Part shown: one piece after another, positions 41,928-52,291 of the stretch
How positions within the stretch are numbered: position 1 is the stretch's first letter
How the letters are laid out: the number at the start of each line of letters is the position of its first letter
Assembly (NCBI RefSeq): GCF_014337155.1
Contig: NZ_CP060632.1
Span: forward strand, 653,501 to 717,500
Reading direction: 5' to 3'
From: Wujia chipingensis
Lineage (GTDB): Bacteria > Bacillota > Clostridia > Lachnospirales > Lachnospiraceae
DNA: 64,000 nucleotides
Translations under genes and position numbers: made by a program
The notes under the pieces: generated by a model
Told to the model about the DNA's origin: nothing
The model's input: only the letters and a program-made list of their open reading frames with translations
The model's database searches: none

Positions 41928-43067
41928 ATGATTAAAGGTAAAAAGTATTTAAAGAAACAGGCGGTTGCTTCTGTGCTTGCATTGAGCATGGCTGCAGCAT
42001 CGTTGACTGGTTGTAGTAATGGACTGAGCAGTTCGAAGAAGGAATCGTCCAATGTCGGTACGATGACACAGGAAGAGGCATCTACAACAAAGGTCATGGT
42101 GATTGGCGATTATGATATATATATGGATGAACTTCTGGTGTATGCGATTCAGGCAATGGTTACGAACAATGGAACACTGGCATCAGTAAAGGCAAATCCG
42201 GATACATACAAGGAACAGACGTTGTCTTTGATTCGTACGACCAAGATTTTGTACGATGTTACCCAGCATAATGATGTAACGTTGGATGATAGTGATATGG
42301 AAACAACGAATAATACAATTGATAATTTCCTTGGCTCGATGCCGGATGGACTTCTGGAGAAGTATGGTATCTCAGAGGACGTTGTCCGCAAGGTATTTAC
42401 AGAACAGACATATGTGTCTAAATTTGAGAATGATATCAAGAATGATATGGGTAAAAAGGTGCAGTCTGATATAGAAGAGAAAGTGAAGGATTACAATTTC
42501 ACAATCTTTGATTATATTCTGTTCCCGACTGTTGAGACAACGGAAGACGATGTCCCTGCAACAAATACAGATGGAAGCTATAAATACGTGAGTGATGATG
42601 CCAAGGAGAAGGCTAAGGAGAATGCGGAGGCACTGCTCGAGGAACTGAAAGCTGGCGGAGATGCAGCTTCGCTTGCACAAAAGTATGGCGTATCAAATTA
42701 CTATTTCGAGAGAACCGGATATGTTGGAAGCTTTACTGACAGCGTGAACAAAGCTGTTGAGAATTTGAAGGCTGGTGAGTGCTCCGGTGTGTTGGAAGAG
42801 GAGCTTGGATATGCGGTGATTCATATGAAGTCGGATCATGATGAAGAGCTGCTGAAGAACTATGCATATGCGGTTGCGAGTGATACAGTAGACAGCCAGT
42901 TCGAGAAATTGGAGACACAATGGTTGAGTAGTATCGAAGTAGACCCGGAGAAGGATATGGAAGGCACTGTGTGGGCAGATTATGATTTGTCTGGGTTGGC
43001 ACAGTCCCTGGCTGATGGCGGATTGTTAAATGGAGCTTCTTCCACATCCAGTGCCGGATCGAACTAA
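41928..43067 (+). CDS. PrsA-like foldase lipoprotein (peptidyl-prolyl isomerase type)
   Basis: 379 residues with signal peptide and lipobox 'LTGC' (Cys 29). Helical SurA/PrsA N-domain (about 55-190), then a parvulin-like region (about 195-310: 'FDYILFP...', 'ALLEELKAGGDAASLAQKYGVS', 'GYVGSFTDSVNKAVENLKAGECSGVLEEELGYAVIHM' core given by its F, L and H residues), and a Ser-rich tail. Known role: folding of exported proteins at the membrane surface. The parvulin His/Cys/Asp set is not clearly visible, so isomerase activity is uncertain. Confidence 0.82.
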   Translation: MIKGKKYLKKQAVASVLALSMAAASLTGCSNGLSSSKKESSNVGTMTQEEASTTKVMVIGDYDIYMDELLVYAIQAMVTNNGTLASVKANPDTYKEQTLSLIRTTKILYDVTQHNDVTLDDSDMETTNNTIDNFLGSMPDGLLEKYGISEDVVRKVFTEQTYVSKFENDIKNDMGKKVQSDIEEKVKDYNFTIFDYILFPTVETTEDDVPATNTDGSYKYVSDDAKEKAKENAEALLEELKAGGDAASLAQKYGVSNYYFERTGYVGSFTDSVNKAVENLKAGECSGVLEEELGYAVIHMKSDHDEELLKNYAYAVASDTVDSQFEKLETQWLSSIEVDPEKDMEGTVWADYDLSGLAQSLADGGLLNGASSTSSAGSN

Positions 43068-43092
43068 ATATGATTTATTAGTCAAAGATACA

Positions 43093-43132
43093 AATACGGA
43101 ACAGTTTGCGACAGACTGTTTCGTATTTTTTT
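43093..43132 (+). terminator. Terminator after the foldase-like gene
   Basis: AATACGGAACAGT pairs with ACTGTTTCGTATT (one G-U), then a T run. Confidence 0.88.
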
Positions 43133-43212
43133 GTAAAAAAATAAAGGGAAAATGAGAAAAGTGTGGAATATATTATATAGGTGAGTTTTGACATGAACGA
43201 AAGGGAAAAAGA

Positions 43213-44220
43213 TTGACAATTCGAGAAGAATTAGAAAAAAGAGAACATCAAATCTATCGTACATGTGCCTGCTTTGCGGATCGGACAAAAGGACGAGTAA
43301 GGCAGGAAGAAAAATGCGATTTGCGTACAGAATTTCAGAGAGACCGGGATCGGATTTTGCATTCCAAATCATTCCGTCGGATGAAACATAAGACGCAGGT
43401 TTTTTTGTCTCCGGGCGGAGATCATTACCGAACCAGACTGACACATACGCTGGAAGTTGCGCAGATTGGACGGACGATTGCCAGATCTCTGTTTTTGAAT
43501 GAGGATCTGGTTGAGGCGATTGCTTTGGGACATGATCTTGGACATACGCCGTTTGGTCATGTTGGAGAACGGGCACTCTCTAAGTATACATCCAAGCCAT
43601 TCTGTCACAATGAGCAAAGTATTCGGGTGGTGGAGCATCTGGAGAAAAATGGCGCGGGATTGAATCTGACATGGGAAGTACGGGATGGCATTTTGAATCA
43701 TCGGAGTGCATGCGAACCGGCGACTTTGGAAGGAAAGATTGTCCGTTTGTCAGACAAAATAGCATATGTCAATCATGATATTGATGATGGAATACGTGCG
43801 GGGATATTGACAGAGGAGATGTTGCCGGTTGAGTGTACAAACCTTTTGGGGCATAGTACACGTGACCGTATCAATACATTGATTCATACGGTTGTTACAG
43901 CGAGCCATGATGTGGAAGATGTGGTTTTGCCGAAGGAATATCAGCAGGCGTTTCAGGAACTGCGCAGATTTATGTTTCAGGATCTGTATACCAATCCTGT
44001 TGCAAAAAGCGAGGAAGTGAAGGCAGAGCGCCTGATAGGTATGCTGTATGAAGAGTTTATGGAGCATGAAGACTGGTTGCCGGCAGAATATCAGAGATTT
44101 ATTGAACAGGGAGAACCGAAGGAAACAGTGATCTGTGATTATATAGCAGGAATGACGGATAATTATGCGATTGATATGGCAAAGAAGATATTTATTCCGA
44201 AGTCGTGGAGCAAGGAATAA
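43213..44220 (+). CDS. dgt: Deoxyguanosinetriphosphate triphosphohydrolase-like protein
   Basis: 335-residue HD-domain phosphohydrolase: 'RTRLTHTLEVAQIGRTIARSL' gives the first His, 'GHDLGHTPFGHVGE' the HD pair, and 'DKIAYVNHDIDD' the last Asp. Hydrolyses dGTP or other dNTPs to nucleosides and triphosphate. TTG start 43213 with AAAGGGA upstream. Heads the run dgt-dnaG-rpoD-trmK-nif3, a conserved order in clostridia. Confidence 0.9.
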   Translation: MTIREELEKREHQIYRTCACFADRTKGRVRQEEKCDLRTEFQRDRDRILHSKSFRRMKHKTQVFLSPGGDHYRTRLTHTLEVAQIGRTIARSLFLNEDLVEAIALGHDLGHTPFGHVGERALSKYTSKPFCHNEQSIRVVEHLEKNGAGLNLTWEVRDGILNHRSACEPATLEGKIVRLSDKIAYVNHDIDDGIRAGILTEEMLPVECTNLLGHSTRDRINTLIHTVVTASHDVEDVVLPKEYQQAFQELRRFMFQDLYTNPVAKSEEVKAERLIGMLYEEFMEHEDWLPAEYQRFIEQGEPKETVICDYIAGMTDNYAIDMAKKIFIPKSWSKE

Positions 44221-44265
44221 CCATAGAGTCGCTCAAAATCCGTTGATAAGAATAGAGGAAGACAG

Positions 44266-46077
44266 TTGTATTATTCAGAAGATATAATTGAAGAGGTTCG
44301 GAGCCGCAATGATATTGTGGATGTGATCGGTGGATATGTGACCTTGAAACGCCGGGGAAATTCCTATATGGCGTGCTGCCCATTTCACCATGAGAAAACA
44401 CCCTCCTTCCATGTAAACCGGGATAAGCAGATGTATCATTGCTTTGGTTGCGGCGTTGGAGGAAATGTGATCACGTTTGTGATGGAATATGAGAACTTCT
44501 CGTTTCCAGAAGCACTCAAGATGCTGGCGGAGCGTGCGGGTGTTGCTTTGCCAGAACAGAATTATTCCAGGGAACAGCGGCAAAGAGAAAATTATAAGAT
44601 GGTTCTGAAGGAGATGAACCGGACAGCAGCGATTTATTTTAATTATTTACTGACTGCGACCTCGGCCGGTAAGCACGCACTGGAATACTATCATGACCGG
44701 GGATTCTCGGACGAGACGATTCAGCGGTTTGGGCTAGGATACGCGAATATTTATGAAAATGATTTGTACCAGTATTTGAAGAAACAGGGGTATACGGATG
44801 CACAGATGAAGGATTCCGGATTGGTGCGGATTGATGAACGCCGTGGCGGGCAGGATATGTTCTGGAACCGCGCGATGGTGCCGATAATGGATATCAATGG
44901 AAAAGTTGTCGGCTTTGGAGGACGTGTACTGGGGGATGGAACACCAAAGTATATTAACACCAAGGAAACGGCAGTTTTTGATAAGAGTCATACATTGTTT
45001 GCAATGAATATTGCCCGCAGATCCAAACGGCGGGGAATCATTTTATGCGAGGGATATATGGACGTCATCGCTATGCATCAGGCGGGCTTTGATAATGCGG
45101 CGGCATCTCTTGGTACGGCACTTACAATGGGACATGCAACAATTGTAAAACGATATACCGATGAGGTATATCTGGCGTACGATAGCGATGGCGCGGGTCG
45201 CAAGGCGACGATGAAGGCGATTGGCATTATGCGGGAAGTTGGAATATCAACCAGAATTATTGATCTGAAGCCGTATAAGGATCCGGATGAGTTCATACAT
45301 AATCTTGGAAAAGAAGCATTTGAAGGACGGATTGCTGATGCGGTGACGGGAATTGTATTTGAGATTGACGGCATTGCACAGGGGTATAACCTGAGAGATC
45401 CGGAAGAGAAAATCCGTTTTACAAAAGAGGCGGCAAAACGATTATCTGCATTAGATGAACCGGTCGTCCGGCATAGTTATATTGAGGCGGTCGCTGAGAA
45501 GTACAAGATAGATGCAGCAGATTTGAAAGCAATGGTGACAAGGTATGGAACGATTGGATTGCAGACGCAGACAACCAATATGGATGACACGGCGCGTCCA
45601 GTGATTGCGACGCCGCCACCGGAAGGAAATCGGAATCCAAGGGATGAAGCGGCTGATCGGGAGACGCAACCACAACGGTTGCTGCTCACATGGATGGTTG
45701 GAAAGCCAGAGCTGTTTGGACAACTTGAAGGAATTCTGACGGAGGAGGACTTTATTGATGAGGATTACCATACGGTAGCCAAACGGTTGTTTGACCAGTA
45801 CCGCGATAGCGGAACAGTGAATCCGGCGGCAATCGTAAATCTGTTTGAAGATATAGAAAAACAACGTCTGGTTGCAAAGATTTTGCAGACAGAGCTGGAT
45901 GTGGAGATCACTGAGGATGAAAAAGAGCGGGTGATCAATGATTTAGTGAGAAAAGTCAAGATGGCGCGGATTGATTATGAACTTGCGCATATTGCTGACA
46001 ATCCGGAGAAACTGCCGGAGGTAATTGCTGAAAAGGCAAGACTCACGAAATTGCATATTTCGTTAAAGAATGGATAG
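44266..46077 (+). CDS. dnaG: DNA primase
   Basis: 603 residues. N-terminal CHC2 zinc finger '[11 protein letters not shown]' plus 'HCFGCGVGG' (about 38-65), RNA-polymerase-like core with the TOPRIM motifs '[11 protein letters not shown]' and '[10 protein letters not shown]' (about 260-315), C-terminal helicase-binding part. TTG start 44266 (GAGGAAG 5-6 nt upstream). Makes RNA primers at the replication fork. rpoD follows after 32 nt. Confidence 0.97.
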   Translation: MYYSEDIIEEVRSRNDIVDVIGGYVTLKRRGNSYMACCPFHHEKTPSFHVNRDKQMYHCFGCGVGGNVITFVMEYENFSFPEALKMLAERAGVALPEQNYSREQRQRENYKMVLKEMNRTAAIYFNYLLTATSAGKHALEYYHDRGFSDETIQRFGLGYANIYENDLYQYLKKQGYTDAQMKDSGLVRIDERRGGQDMFWNRAMVPIMDINGKVVGFGGRVLGDGTPKYINTKETAVFDKSHTLFAMNIARRSKRRGIILCEGYMDVIAMHQAGFDNAAASLGTALTMGHATIVKRYTDEVYLAYDSDGAGRKATMKAIGIMREVGISTRIIDLKPYKDPDEFIHNLGKEAFEGRIADAVTGIVFEIDGIAQGYNLRDPEEKIRFTKEAAKRLSALDEPVVRHSYIEAVAEKYKIDAADLKAMVTRYGTIGLQTQTTNMDDTARPVIATPPPEGNRNPRDEAADRETQPQRLLLTWMVGKPELFGQLEGILTEEDFIDEDYHTVAKRLFDQYRDSGTVNPAAIVNLFEDIEKQRLVAKILQTELDVEITEDEKERVINDLVRKVKMARIDYELAHIADNPEKLPEVIAEKARLTKLHISLKNG

Positions 46078-46109
46078 AATATAATCACAATGGAAGGATG
46101 GAACCTAAA

Positions 46110-47300
46110 ATGGCAAAGAAAGTAACAGATAAGGACACAAAGCAGACAACAAAGGCGACAAACGAGAATATCATGAATTCAGACCAGATGAAAGAGCATC
46201 TGGACAATCTTGTCGATATGGCGAAGAAAAATGATAACACATTGATTGACACAGAAATCGTCAACTATTTTGTTGGAAAGCCGGATATTGAGCTTAATAC
46301 AGATATGATGACAAAAATCTTCGATTATCTCGATGAACACCATGTCGCTGTTTTGTCAGAGACAGAGGAGGACGATGAGATCTTAGATGACATGATTCTG
46401 GAGGACGCAGAGGACGCAGATATTGACATTGAGAAGATTGATCTCTCTGTACCAGACGGTGTCAGCATCGAAGACCCGGTTCGTATGTATCTGAAGGAGA
46501 TTGGTAAGGTGCCATTGCTGACGGCGGAGGAAGAGATTGAACTGGCAAAGCGGATGGAGGCCGGTGATGAAAAGGCAAAGCAGAAGCTGGCAGAGGCGAA
46601 CCTCAGACTGGTTGTCAGCATTGCAAAACGTTATGTTGGTCGTGGTATGCTGTTTCTGGATCTGATTCAGGAAGGTAACCTTGGTTTGATCAAAGCTGTT
46701 GAGAAGTTTGATTATGAAAAAGGATATAAGTTCAGTACGTATGCAACATGGTGGATTCGCCAGGCAATCACAAGAGCAATCGCTGATCAGGCAAGAACAA
46801 TCCGTATTCCAGTGCATATGGTAGAGACAATCAATAAGCTGATTCGCGAGTCCAGACAGCTTCTGCAGGAACTTGGAAGAGAACCATTGCCGGAGGAGAT
46901 CGCAGAGCGTATGGGAATCTCTGTAGAGCGTGTACGGGAGATCTTAAAGATCTCACAGGAGCCTGTATCTCTGGAGACGCCAATTGGTGAAGAGGAAGAT
47001 AGTCATTTAGGCGATTTTATTCAGGATCAGAATGTACCAGTGCCGGCAGAGGCGGCAGCGAGCAACTTACTGCGTGATCAGTTAAATGAGGTGCTTGATA
47101 CACTGACAGAACGAGAACAGAAGGTATTGCGTTTGCGGTTTGGTATGGATGATGGACGTGCAAGAACGTTGGAGGAAGTTGGTAAGGAATTCCAGGTTAC
47201 AAGAGAGCGTATCCGTCAGATTGAGGCAAAGGCACTTCGTAGATTAAGACATCCTAGCAAGAGCAGAAAATTGAAGGATTACCTGGATGCCAATGACTAA
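46110..47300 (+). CDS. rpoD: RNA polymerase primary sigma factor (sigma-70/SigA)
   Basis: 396 residues with region 1.1 at the N-terminus, 1.2 ('[21 protein letters not shown]'), 2 ('[17 protein letters not shown]...[21 protein letters not shown]' core), 3 ('[14 protein letters not shown]') and 4 with the -35-reading helix '[20 protein letters not shown]'. Start 46110 is preferred; the ATG at 46098 abuts the GGAAGG ribosome site. Recognises the TTGACA/TATAAT promoters found across the window. Confidence 0.97.
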   Translation: MAKKVTDKDTKQTTKATNENIMNSDQMKEHLDNLVDMAKKNDNTLIDTEIVNYFVGKPDIELNTDMMTKIFDYLDEHHVAVLSETEEDDEILDDMILEDAEDADIDIEKIDLSVPDGVSIEDPVRMYLKEIGKVPLLTAEEEIELAKRMEAGDEKAKQKLAEANLRLVVSIAKRYVGRGMLFLDLIQEGNLGLIKAVEKFDYEKGYKFSTYATWWIRQAITRAIADQARTIRIPVHMVETINKLIRESRQLLQELGREPLPEEIAERMGISVERVREILKISQEPVSLETPIGEEEDSHLGDFIQDQNVPVPAEAAASNLLRDQLNEVLDTLTEREQKVLRLRFGMDDGRARTLEEVGKEFQVTRERIRQIEAKALRRLRHPSKSRKLKDYLDAND

Positions 47301-48051
47301 TATGCAGAATCGGGACAAGAAAATACCATTGTCAAACCGTATGCAGTCGATTCTTGCGATGCTTCAGCAGGAAAAGCTGTCCCACGGGAAGATTCCGTGT
47401 GTGGCGGATATTGGCTGCGATCATGCGTTTGTATCAATGGCATGTGTAAGAGATGGCTTGGCAGAGCGTGTTATAGCGATGGACGTGCGGAAAGGACCAC
47501 TCTCCATTGCGCAGACACATATTCAGGAATATGGATTTGAAAAAAGTGTAGAAACGAGATTATCCAATGGGTTTGAAGCTATAGAACCGGGCGAAGCAAC
47601 ATGGGCGGTGCTAGCCGGAATGGGCGGAGAACTCATGAAAACTATTCTGCAAAATGGAAAAGCGCATCTGGATGCAGGGATTGGGCTGATTTTACAGCCT
47701 CAGTCAGAGCCGCAGGCGGTTAGATCGTATCTGCAGGAAGAGCGGTACATAATTATAGATGAGGATTTTTTGCGGGAAGATGGAAAGTTTTACACAATAA
47801 TCAAAGCAATAAAAAACACGGAAACGAAGAAACTGCCACAGATGGATAATGTGGAGTTGAAGTATGGTCCGGCGTTGCTTCGGAAGGAAAATCCGGTTTT
47901 TCAGGAATATTTGTTGGAAGAACAGCATAAAATGCAGGAATTGCAGAATCGTTTATCTCTGCAGGATACAGTATCTTCGAAACGAAGACGGAAAGAGTTG
48001 GAAGAGGAGCTTTTGTTGCTTGCGCGCGCGATGACGTGGAATCATGGATGA
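47287..48051 (+). CDS. trmK: tRNA (adenine(22)-N1)-methyltransferase
   Basis: 254 residues, Rossmann SAM-binding fold: '[16 protein letters not shown]' (motif I), 'AMDVRKGPL', 'AGMGGELM', 'LQPQSEP' (replacing the NPPF-type catalytic motif as in TrmK). Methylates m1A22 of some tRNAs. Overlaps rpoD by 14 nt, AAGGA 8 nt upstream of ATG 47287, so coupled. Confidence 0.93.
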   Translation: MPMTNMQNRDKKIPLSNRMQSILAMLQQEKLSHGKIPCVADIGCDHAFVSMACVRDGLAERVIAMDVRKGPLSIAQTHIQEYGFEKSVETRLSNGFEAIEPGEATWAVLAGMGGELMKTILQNGKAHLDAGIGLILQPQSEPQAVRSYLQEERYIIIDEDFLREDGKFYTIIKAIKNTETKKLPQMDNVELKYGPALLRKENPVFQEYLLEEQHKMQELQNRLSLQDTVSSKRRRKELEEELLLLARAMTWNHG

Positions 48052-48067
48052 GATGAGAGGTGATAGA

Positions 48068-48841
48068 ATGCGGTGTGATGAGATTATCCAGTTGTTGGAG
48101 AAGAAAGCACCCATCGAGTATGCGATGGATTGGGATCATGTAGGATTACTGGTAGGCAGGCGGGACAAAGAAGTTCATAAGCTGATGCTGGTTGTCGATG
48201 TTACAGAAGAGATTGTGGATGCTGCGGTCGCGCAGAACGTAGATATGATTGTATCCCATCATCCGATGATTTTTGGCAAAGTAGATCGCGTGAATGATGA
48301 GACTGTGCTTGGACGGAAGATTTTAAAACTGATTGAACATGGAATTGCCTGCTATGCAATGCATACAAATTTCGACACGATCGGCGGTATGGCGAAGGAA
48401 GCAGCAGCGATGCTTGGACTTCAGAACATGGAAGTGCTGGAAGAAACGAAAGATGGTGAAGGAATTGGTGAGGTTGGATATCTTCCAGCAGCAACGACTG
48501 TAACAGCGCTTGCAGCTTTAATCAAAGAAAAATTTGATTTAAAAAATGTGTTATTGTATGGGAATCCAAATGACACGGTGGAAAAAATTGCGATCTGCCC
48601 TGGCTCTGGGAAGAGTGTGATCAACGAGGCAGTGCAGAAAAAAGCAGATTGTCTGATTACAGGAGATATCGGACATCATGAAGGGCTGGATGCAAACGAG
48701 ATGGGACTTACGATTCTGGATGCGTCCCATTATGGTTTGGAACATATATTTATGCATATCATGTATGAATATCTAAAAGGATATTGTATGGATGTTGAAA
48801 TTGGAATCGCGGACGTTGGGGTGCCGTTTTCGATTTTATAG
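48068..48841 (+). CDS. Nif3-like dinuclear metal-binding protein
   Basis: 257 residues, Nif3/GTP cyclohydrolase-I type 2 family: 'SHHPMIF' (metal site), 'CYAMHTNFDT', 'GDIGHHEGLDANEM' and 'ILDASHYGLEH' line the binuclear centre. The GAGAGG ribosome site leads to ATG 48068; ATG 48044 lies in the trmK end. Biochemical role is unsettled; the trmK-nif3 neighbourhood is conserved. Confidence 0.9.
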   Translation: MRCDEIIQLLEKKAPIEYAMDWDHVGLLVGRRDKEVHKLMLVVDVTEEIVDAAVAQNVDMIVSHHPMIFGKVDRVNDETVLGRKILKLIEHGIACYAMHTNFDTIGGMAKEAAAMLGLQNMEVLEETKDGEGIGEVGYLPAATTVTALAALIKEKFDLKNVLLYGNPNDTVEKIAICPGSGKSVINEAVQKKADCLITGDIGHHEGLDANEMGLTILDASHYGLEHIFMHIMYEYLKGYCMDVEIGIADVGVPFSIL

Positions 48842-48865
48842 ATGTGCGTGAAAGGAGTGGGTGTT

Positions 48866-50551
48866 ATGGAAAAAATCAAGGTTACGATGGACGGAAAAGT
48901 GTATGAGGTGGATAAATTTTCTGCAATCACGGAATTTGTACACGCGCATATGCAGGAGAATAAGCAGAAGTATGTGCTTGCATTTTGCAACCGGAAGCTT
49001 TGCGAGCTTGGAAAGCTGTTAGACCGAGATGTGGAATTGAAGCTTGTAGAGAAGACTTCTGTAATTGGTATGGACACATATAAGCGAAGCCTGACATTCC
49101 TTATGGTGAAAGCATTTTCGGATGTTATGGGAAGCGGTTACAGCGTTAAGGTAATGTATTCGCTTGGCAAGGGGTATTATTGCAGATTGCTGAAGAATTT
49201 CCGCGAGGGTGACCGTATGGTATCGGAGGAAGTTCCGGTGACAAAAGATATCTTATTCCGCGTGAAAAATCGTATGAATGAATTGGTTCGTAAGGATATT
49301 GCGATCATCAAGGAGTCGGTTTCCACAGAGGAAGCAGTACAGCGGTTTGCAAAACAGGGACGCTTTGATAAGGAACGTTTATTCCGATACAGACGTGTGT
49401 CTAAGGCAAACCTGTACAGTATTGAAGATTATGAGGATTATTTTTATGGATATATGGTACCGTCAACCGGTTATATAACCTGTTATGATCTTGTTCCGTA
49501 TGATACGGGATTTATGCTGATGGCACCAACACGGGAAGAACCGGAAATCATACCGGAGTTTGAACCACGGGAGAAATTATTCTCTGTATTGAAGACGTCG
49601 GATGAGTGGAGCCAGACGCTGGATGTCAGCAATGTTGGACAGTTGAATGAGTGTATTACAAAGGGAGATATCCGGGAACTGATGCTTGTCCATGAGGCAT
49701 TGCAGGAAAAACAGATTGCACAGATTGCTGATATGATCCGCGCAGGGGAAAAGAAGATTGTTTTAATCGCAGGACCGAGTTCTTCCGGAAAAACGACATT
49801 TTCTCATCGATTAAGTGTACAGCTTCGTGCACATGGTCTGCGTCCGTATCCCCTTGCGCTTGATAATTATTTTGTGGATCGGGAGCATACACCGAAGGAT
49901 GAGAATGGTAATTACGATTTTGAATGCATTGAGGCGGTGGATCTTGATCTGTTCCATTCGGATATGAAGAAACTGCTTGCTGGAGAAGAAATTTCAATTC
50001 CAACGTTTAATTTCAAACAGGGAAGAAAGGAATATAAAGGCAAAAAACTAAAACTGAATGCAGGAGATGTGTTGGTTGCAGAAGGTATCCATGCACTAAA
50101 TCCGCTGATGACAGAAGGACTTTCTGATGATAGCAAATTCAAGATTTACATCAGTGCGCTGACGCAGATCAACATTGATGACCATAACCGGATACCTACG
50201 ACAGATGGAAGATTGATTCGACGAATTGTCCGGGATGCGCGTACACGCGGAAATGATGCGCGCGAGACGATTGCGATGTGGCCATCAGTGCGACGCGGCG
50301 AAGAAAAATATATCTTCCCTTATCAGGAGGAAGCAGATGTGATGTTTAACTCTGCACTGATCTACGAGCTGAGTGTGATCAAACAGTATGCGGAGCCACT
50401 TTTGTTCTCGGTACCAAAGGATTGCGATGAATATTATGAGGCAAAACGTCTGTTGAAGTTTTTAGATTATTTCCTTGGAATGGAAGTGACGAATATTCCG
50501 ACGAATTCGATTTTACGGGAATTTGTTGGTGGTGGTTGTTTCGACGTTTAA
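48866..50551 (+). CDS. Nucleoside (uridine) kinase-like protein with TGS domain
   Basis: 561 residues. N-terminal TGS-like domain (about 1-65), middle domain (66-285) related to threonyl-tRNA-synthetase second domain ('MVKAFSDVMGSGYSVKVMY'), then a phosphoribulokinase/uridine-kinase domain with P-loop 'GPSSSGKTTFSHRL' (about 303), 'DNYFVDREHTP', 'GIHALNP' and 'RRIVRDARTRG'. ATG 48866 is 8 nt after AAGGAG. Probably phosphorylates a nucleoside and responds to amino acid or nucleotide state; the substrate is not known. Last gene of the run. Confidence 0.85.
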   Translation: MEKIKVTMDGKVYEVDKFSAITEFVHAHMQENKQKYVLAFCNRKLCELGKLLDRDVELKLVEKTSVIGMDTYKRSLTFLMVKAFSDVMGSGYSVKVMYSLGKGYYCRLLKNFREGDRMVSEEVPVTKDILFRVKNRMNELVRKDIAIIKESVSTEEAVQRFAKQGRFDKERLFRYRRVSKANLYSIEDYEDYFYGYMVPSTGYITCYDLVPYDTGFMLMAPTREEPEIIPEFEPREKLFSVLKTSDEWSQTLDVSNVGQLNECITKGDIRELMLVHEALQEKQIAQIADMIRAGEKKIVLIAGPSSSGKTTFSHRLSVQLRAHGLRPYPLALDNYFVDREHTPKDENGNYDFECIEAVDLDLFHSDMKKLLAGEEISIPTFNFKQGRKEYKGKKLKLNAGDVLVAEGIHALNPLMTEGLSDDSKFKIYISALTQINIDDHNRIPTTDGRLIRRIVRDARTRGNDARETIAMWPSVRRGEEKYIFPYQEEADVMFNSALIYELSVIKQYAEPLLFSVPKDCDEYYEAKRLLKFLDYFLGMEVTNIPTNSILREFVGGGCFDV

Positions 50552-50568
50552 GCAGAAAGAAATTAAAA

Positions 50569-50918
50569 GCGTAAGCCAGACGATAAGCCGGGTTATGTCG
50601 AGAGTGATTATCTATCTAGGCCTTACGTTACCGTAAGGCTCAAGCAACCTACCTGAAAACACAGCGGGCAACTGTATGGTTTTCTGTTTGGTCTTGCTCC
50701 GGATGGGGTTTACAGAGCCTGCCCTGTTACCAGAACAGCGGTGAGCTCTTACCTCGCCTTTCCACCCTTACCTCGTGTCCGAAGACAGAGGCGGTTTATT
50801 TCTGTTGCACTGGCCTGGGAGTCACCTCCACCGGACGTTATCCGGCATCCTGCCCTATGGAGCCCGGACTTTCCTCACCTGCCGATGTGGCAGCCGCAAT
50901 CACTTATCTGACTTACGC
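50569..50918 (-). ncRNA. rnpB: RNase P RNA
   Basis: On the minus strand: the CR-I core GAGGAAAGTCCGGGCTCC-type stretch (shown by its AGTCCGGGCTCC centre at about 50856-50870), 'AGGGTGGAAAGGCGAGGTAAGAG', present in pieces near 50750-50780, and the 3' 'CATAACCCGGCTTATC'-type conserved end. Terminal helix P1: 5' GCGTAAGTCAG...TAAG (50918 down) pairs with CTTATCGTCTGGCTTACGC at 50569-50590. Length about 350 nt. Cleaves 5' leaders off pre-tRNA with the RnpA protein. Transcribed opposite to its neighbours. Confidence 0.95.
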
Positions 50919-50925
50919 AGTGATT

Positions 50926-50954
50926 AGAGTACCATAACTTGAATATAGATTCAA
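50926..50954 (-). promoter_or_regulatory. rnpB promoter
   Basis: On the minus strand TTGAAT (50954-50949), 17-bp spacer, TACTCT (50931-50926); start about 7-8 nt on matches the RNA 5' end at 50918. The -35 lies in the palindrome CTTGAATATAGATTCAAG (50938-50955). Confidence 0.65.
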
Positions 50955-50984
50955 GCAAAAATAAAATATTAGGAGGATGAAACG

Positions 50985-51530
50985 ATGGAATTATTAGAAG
51001 GATTAAAGACAAGAAGAAGTGTGAGACGGTATACGGACGAGCTGATCAGTCATGAACTGTTTGAAGAGATCATTGACACTGCAAAAATGGCTCCGACATG
51101 GAAGAATACACAGACGCTTCGCTACATATTGATTCAGAATGAAGAAATTATAAAGAAAATCTGTGACGATTGTCTGCTTGGATTTGAGCACAACGCAAAG
51201 ACACTGTCCAAGTGTAAAAATCTGGTTGTATTGACCCAGGTGAATGGCAGATGCGGGTATGAGAAGGATGGAAGCTTCTCCACAAGCAAGGGTACTGGCT
51301 GGGAGATGTTTGATGCAGGTATTGCGGCAATGACATTTAGCCTGGCTGCTTATGATAAGGGTATTGGAAGTTGCATCATGGGCGTATTTGACGATGCGAA
51401 GGTTGCAGAGGCAATCGGATTGGAAGAGGGTAAGACGGTTGCAGCCTTGATCCCAATCGGATTTCCGAAATTTACACCGGATGCCACACCGAGAAAAGAG
51501 ACAGCAGATTTGATCAGTTATATAGATTAG
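50985..51530 (+). CDS. Nitroreductase-family flavoprotein
   Basis: 181 residues. FMN-binding nitroreductase fold: N-terminal 'RRSVRRYTDELI', 'MAPTWKNTQTLRYILI' and C-terminal 'SCIMGVF...KTVAALIPIGFPK'. Uses NAD(P)H and FMN to reduce nitroaromatics or quinones; physiological substrate unknown. AGGAGG lies before ATG 50985. Divergent from rnpB; followed by a two-component pair. Confidence 0.87.
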   Translation: MELLEGLKTRRSVRRYTDELISHELFEEIIDTAKMAPTWKNTQTLRYILIQNEEIIKKICDDCLLGFEHNAKTLSKCKNLVVLTQVNGRCGYEKDGSFSTSKGTGWEMFDAGIAAMTFSLAAYDKGIGSCIMGVFDDAKVAEAIGLEEGKTVAALIPIGFPKFTPDATPRKETADLISYID

Positions 51531-51550
51531 TAGTAATGTGAGTTTTAGAT

Positions 51551-52291
51551 ATGATATTAAAGATAGCAGTATGCGATGACAATGATAAGGATATAGAGAT
51601 CATAAACCGGGAACTCCTGCTGCTGGAAGAAAAAGCAAGGGAAAAGGGATGTACCTATCAGATACAGGCATTTAAAAGCGGAAATGATATCCTGAAGAGC
51701 TTTGCGCTTGTGCAGGACATGCATATTTTGTTTCTGGATATTGATATGCCAGGAATCGATGGAATGGAGATTGCGAAAAGGCTGGAGCAGACAGAACGCC
51801 GTGTGAAAGTAATCTTTGTAACAAACCATGCAGATATGGTATTTACCGCGATTCATTACAGACCGTTCCGGTTTATCCGGAAGGAGCGCCTTCACATAGA
51901 GTTGGAGGAGGCGCTGCTTTGCGCGATTGAAGAGATTCGGGAAGAATCTTTGTATGGAGAGATATTCATAGAAAAAGACGAGGCGGAAATCCGAATCAGT
52001 GATATTACATATCTGGAAAGTCAGCGGCATTATGTGATCGTACATTTCCGAAGGAAAGATGACCAGGTGATTCGTGCAAAAATCTCGGATTTTTCAGAAC
52101 GGCTGGAACGTTATGGCTTTGTGCGCACACATGTTGGATATATCGTGAATATCCGGGATATCTATTCAATCAATACAAAACGGGTGTTGCTGGATGACCG
52201 GACACCAATCCCGGTCAGTCGGAAATATACAGAGCATGTAAGAGAAATGCATGCAAAGTATGTCAGGAGGATGTACCATGCAATTTCTTAA
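51551..52291 (+). CDS. LytTR-family response regulator
   Basis: 246 residues. Receiver domain with acidic D9/D10 and phospho-acceptor D63 in 'FLDIDMPG', then a LytTR DNA-binding domain (about 140-240; 'YLESQRHYVIVHF', 'FVRTHVGYIVNI'). Pairs with the kinase that overlaps its 3' end. Such pairs usually serve peptide or autoinducer signalling in clostridia (AgrA/AgrC-like). Confidence 0.92.
   Translation: MILKIAVCDDNDKDIEIINRELLLLEEKAREKGCTYQIQAFKSGNDILKSFALVQDMHILFLDIDMPGIDGMEIAKRLEQTERRVKVIFVTNHADMVFTAIHYRPFRFIRKERLHIELEEALLCAIEEIREESLYGEIFIEKDEAEIRISDITYLESQRHYVIVHFRRKDDQVIRAKISDFSERLERYGFVRTHVGYIVNIRDIYSINTKRVLLDDRTPIPVSRKYTEHVREMHAKYVRRMYHAIS

Noticed and set aside
50962..50967. TAAAAT as nitroreductase promoter -10
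   Set aside because: Transcription would start inside the AGGAGG ribosome site, so it is not listed as a feature.
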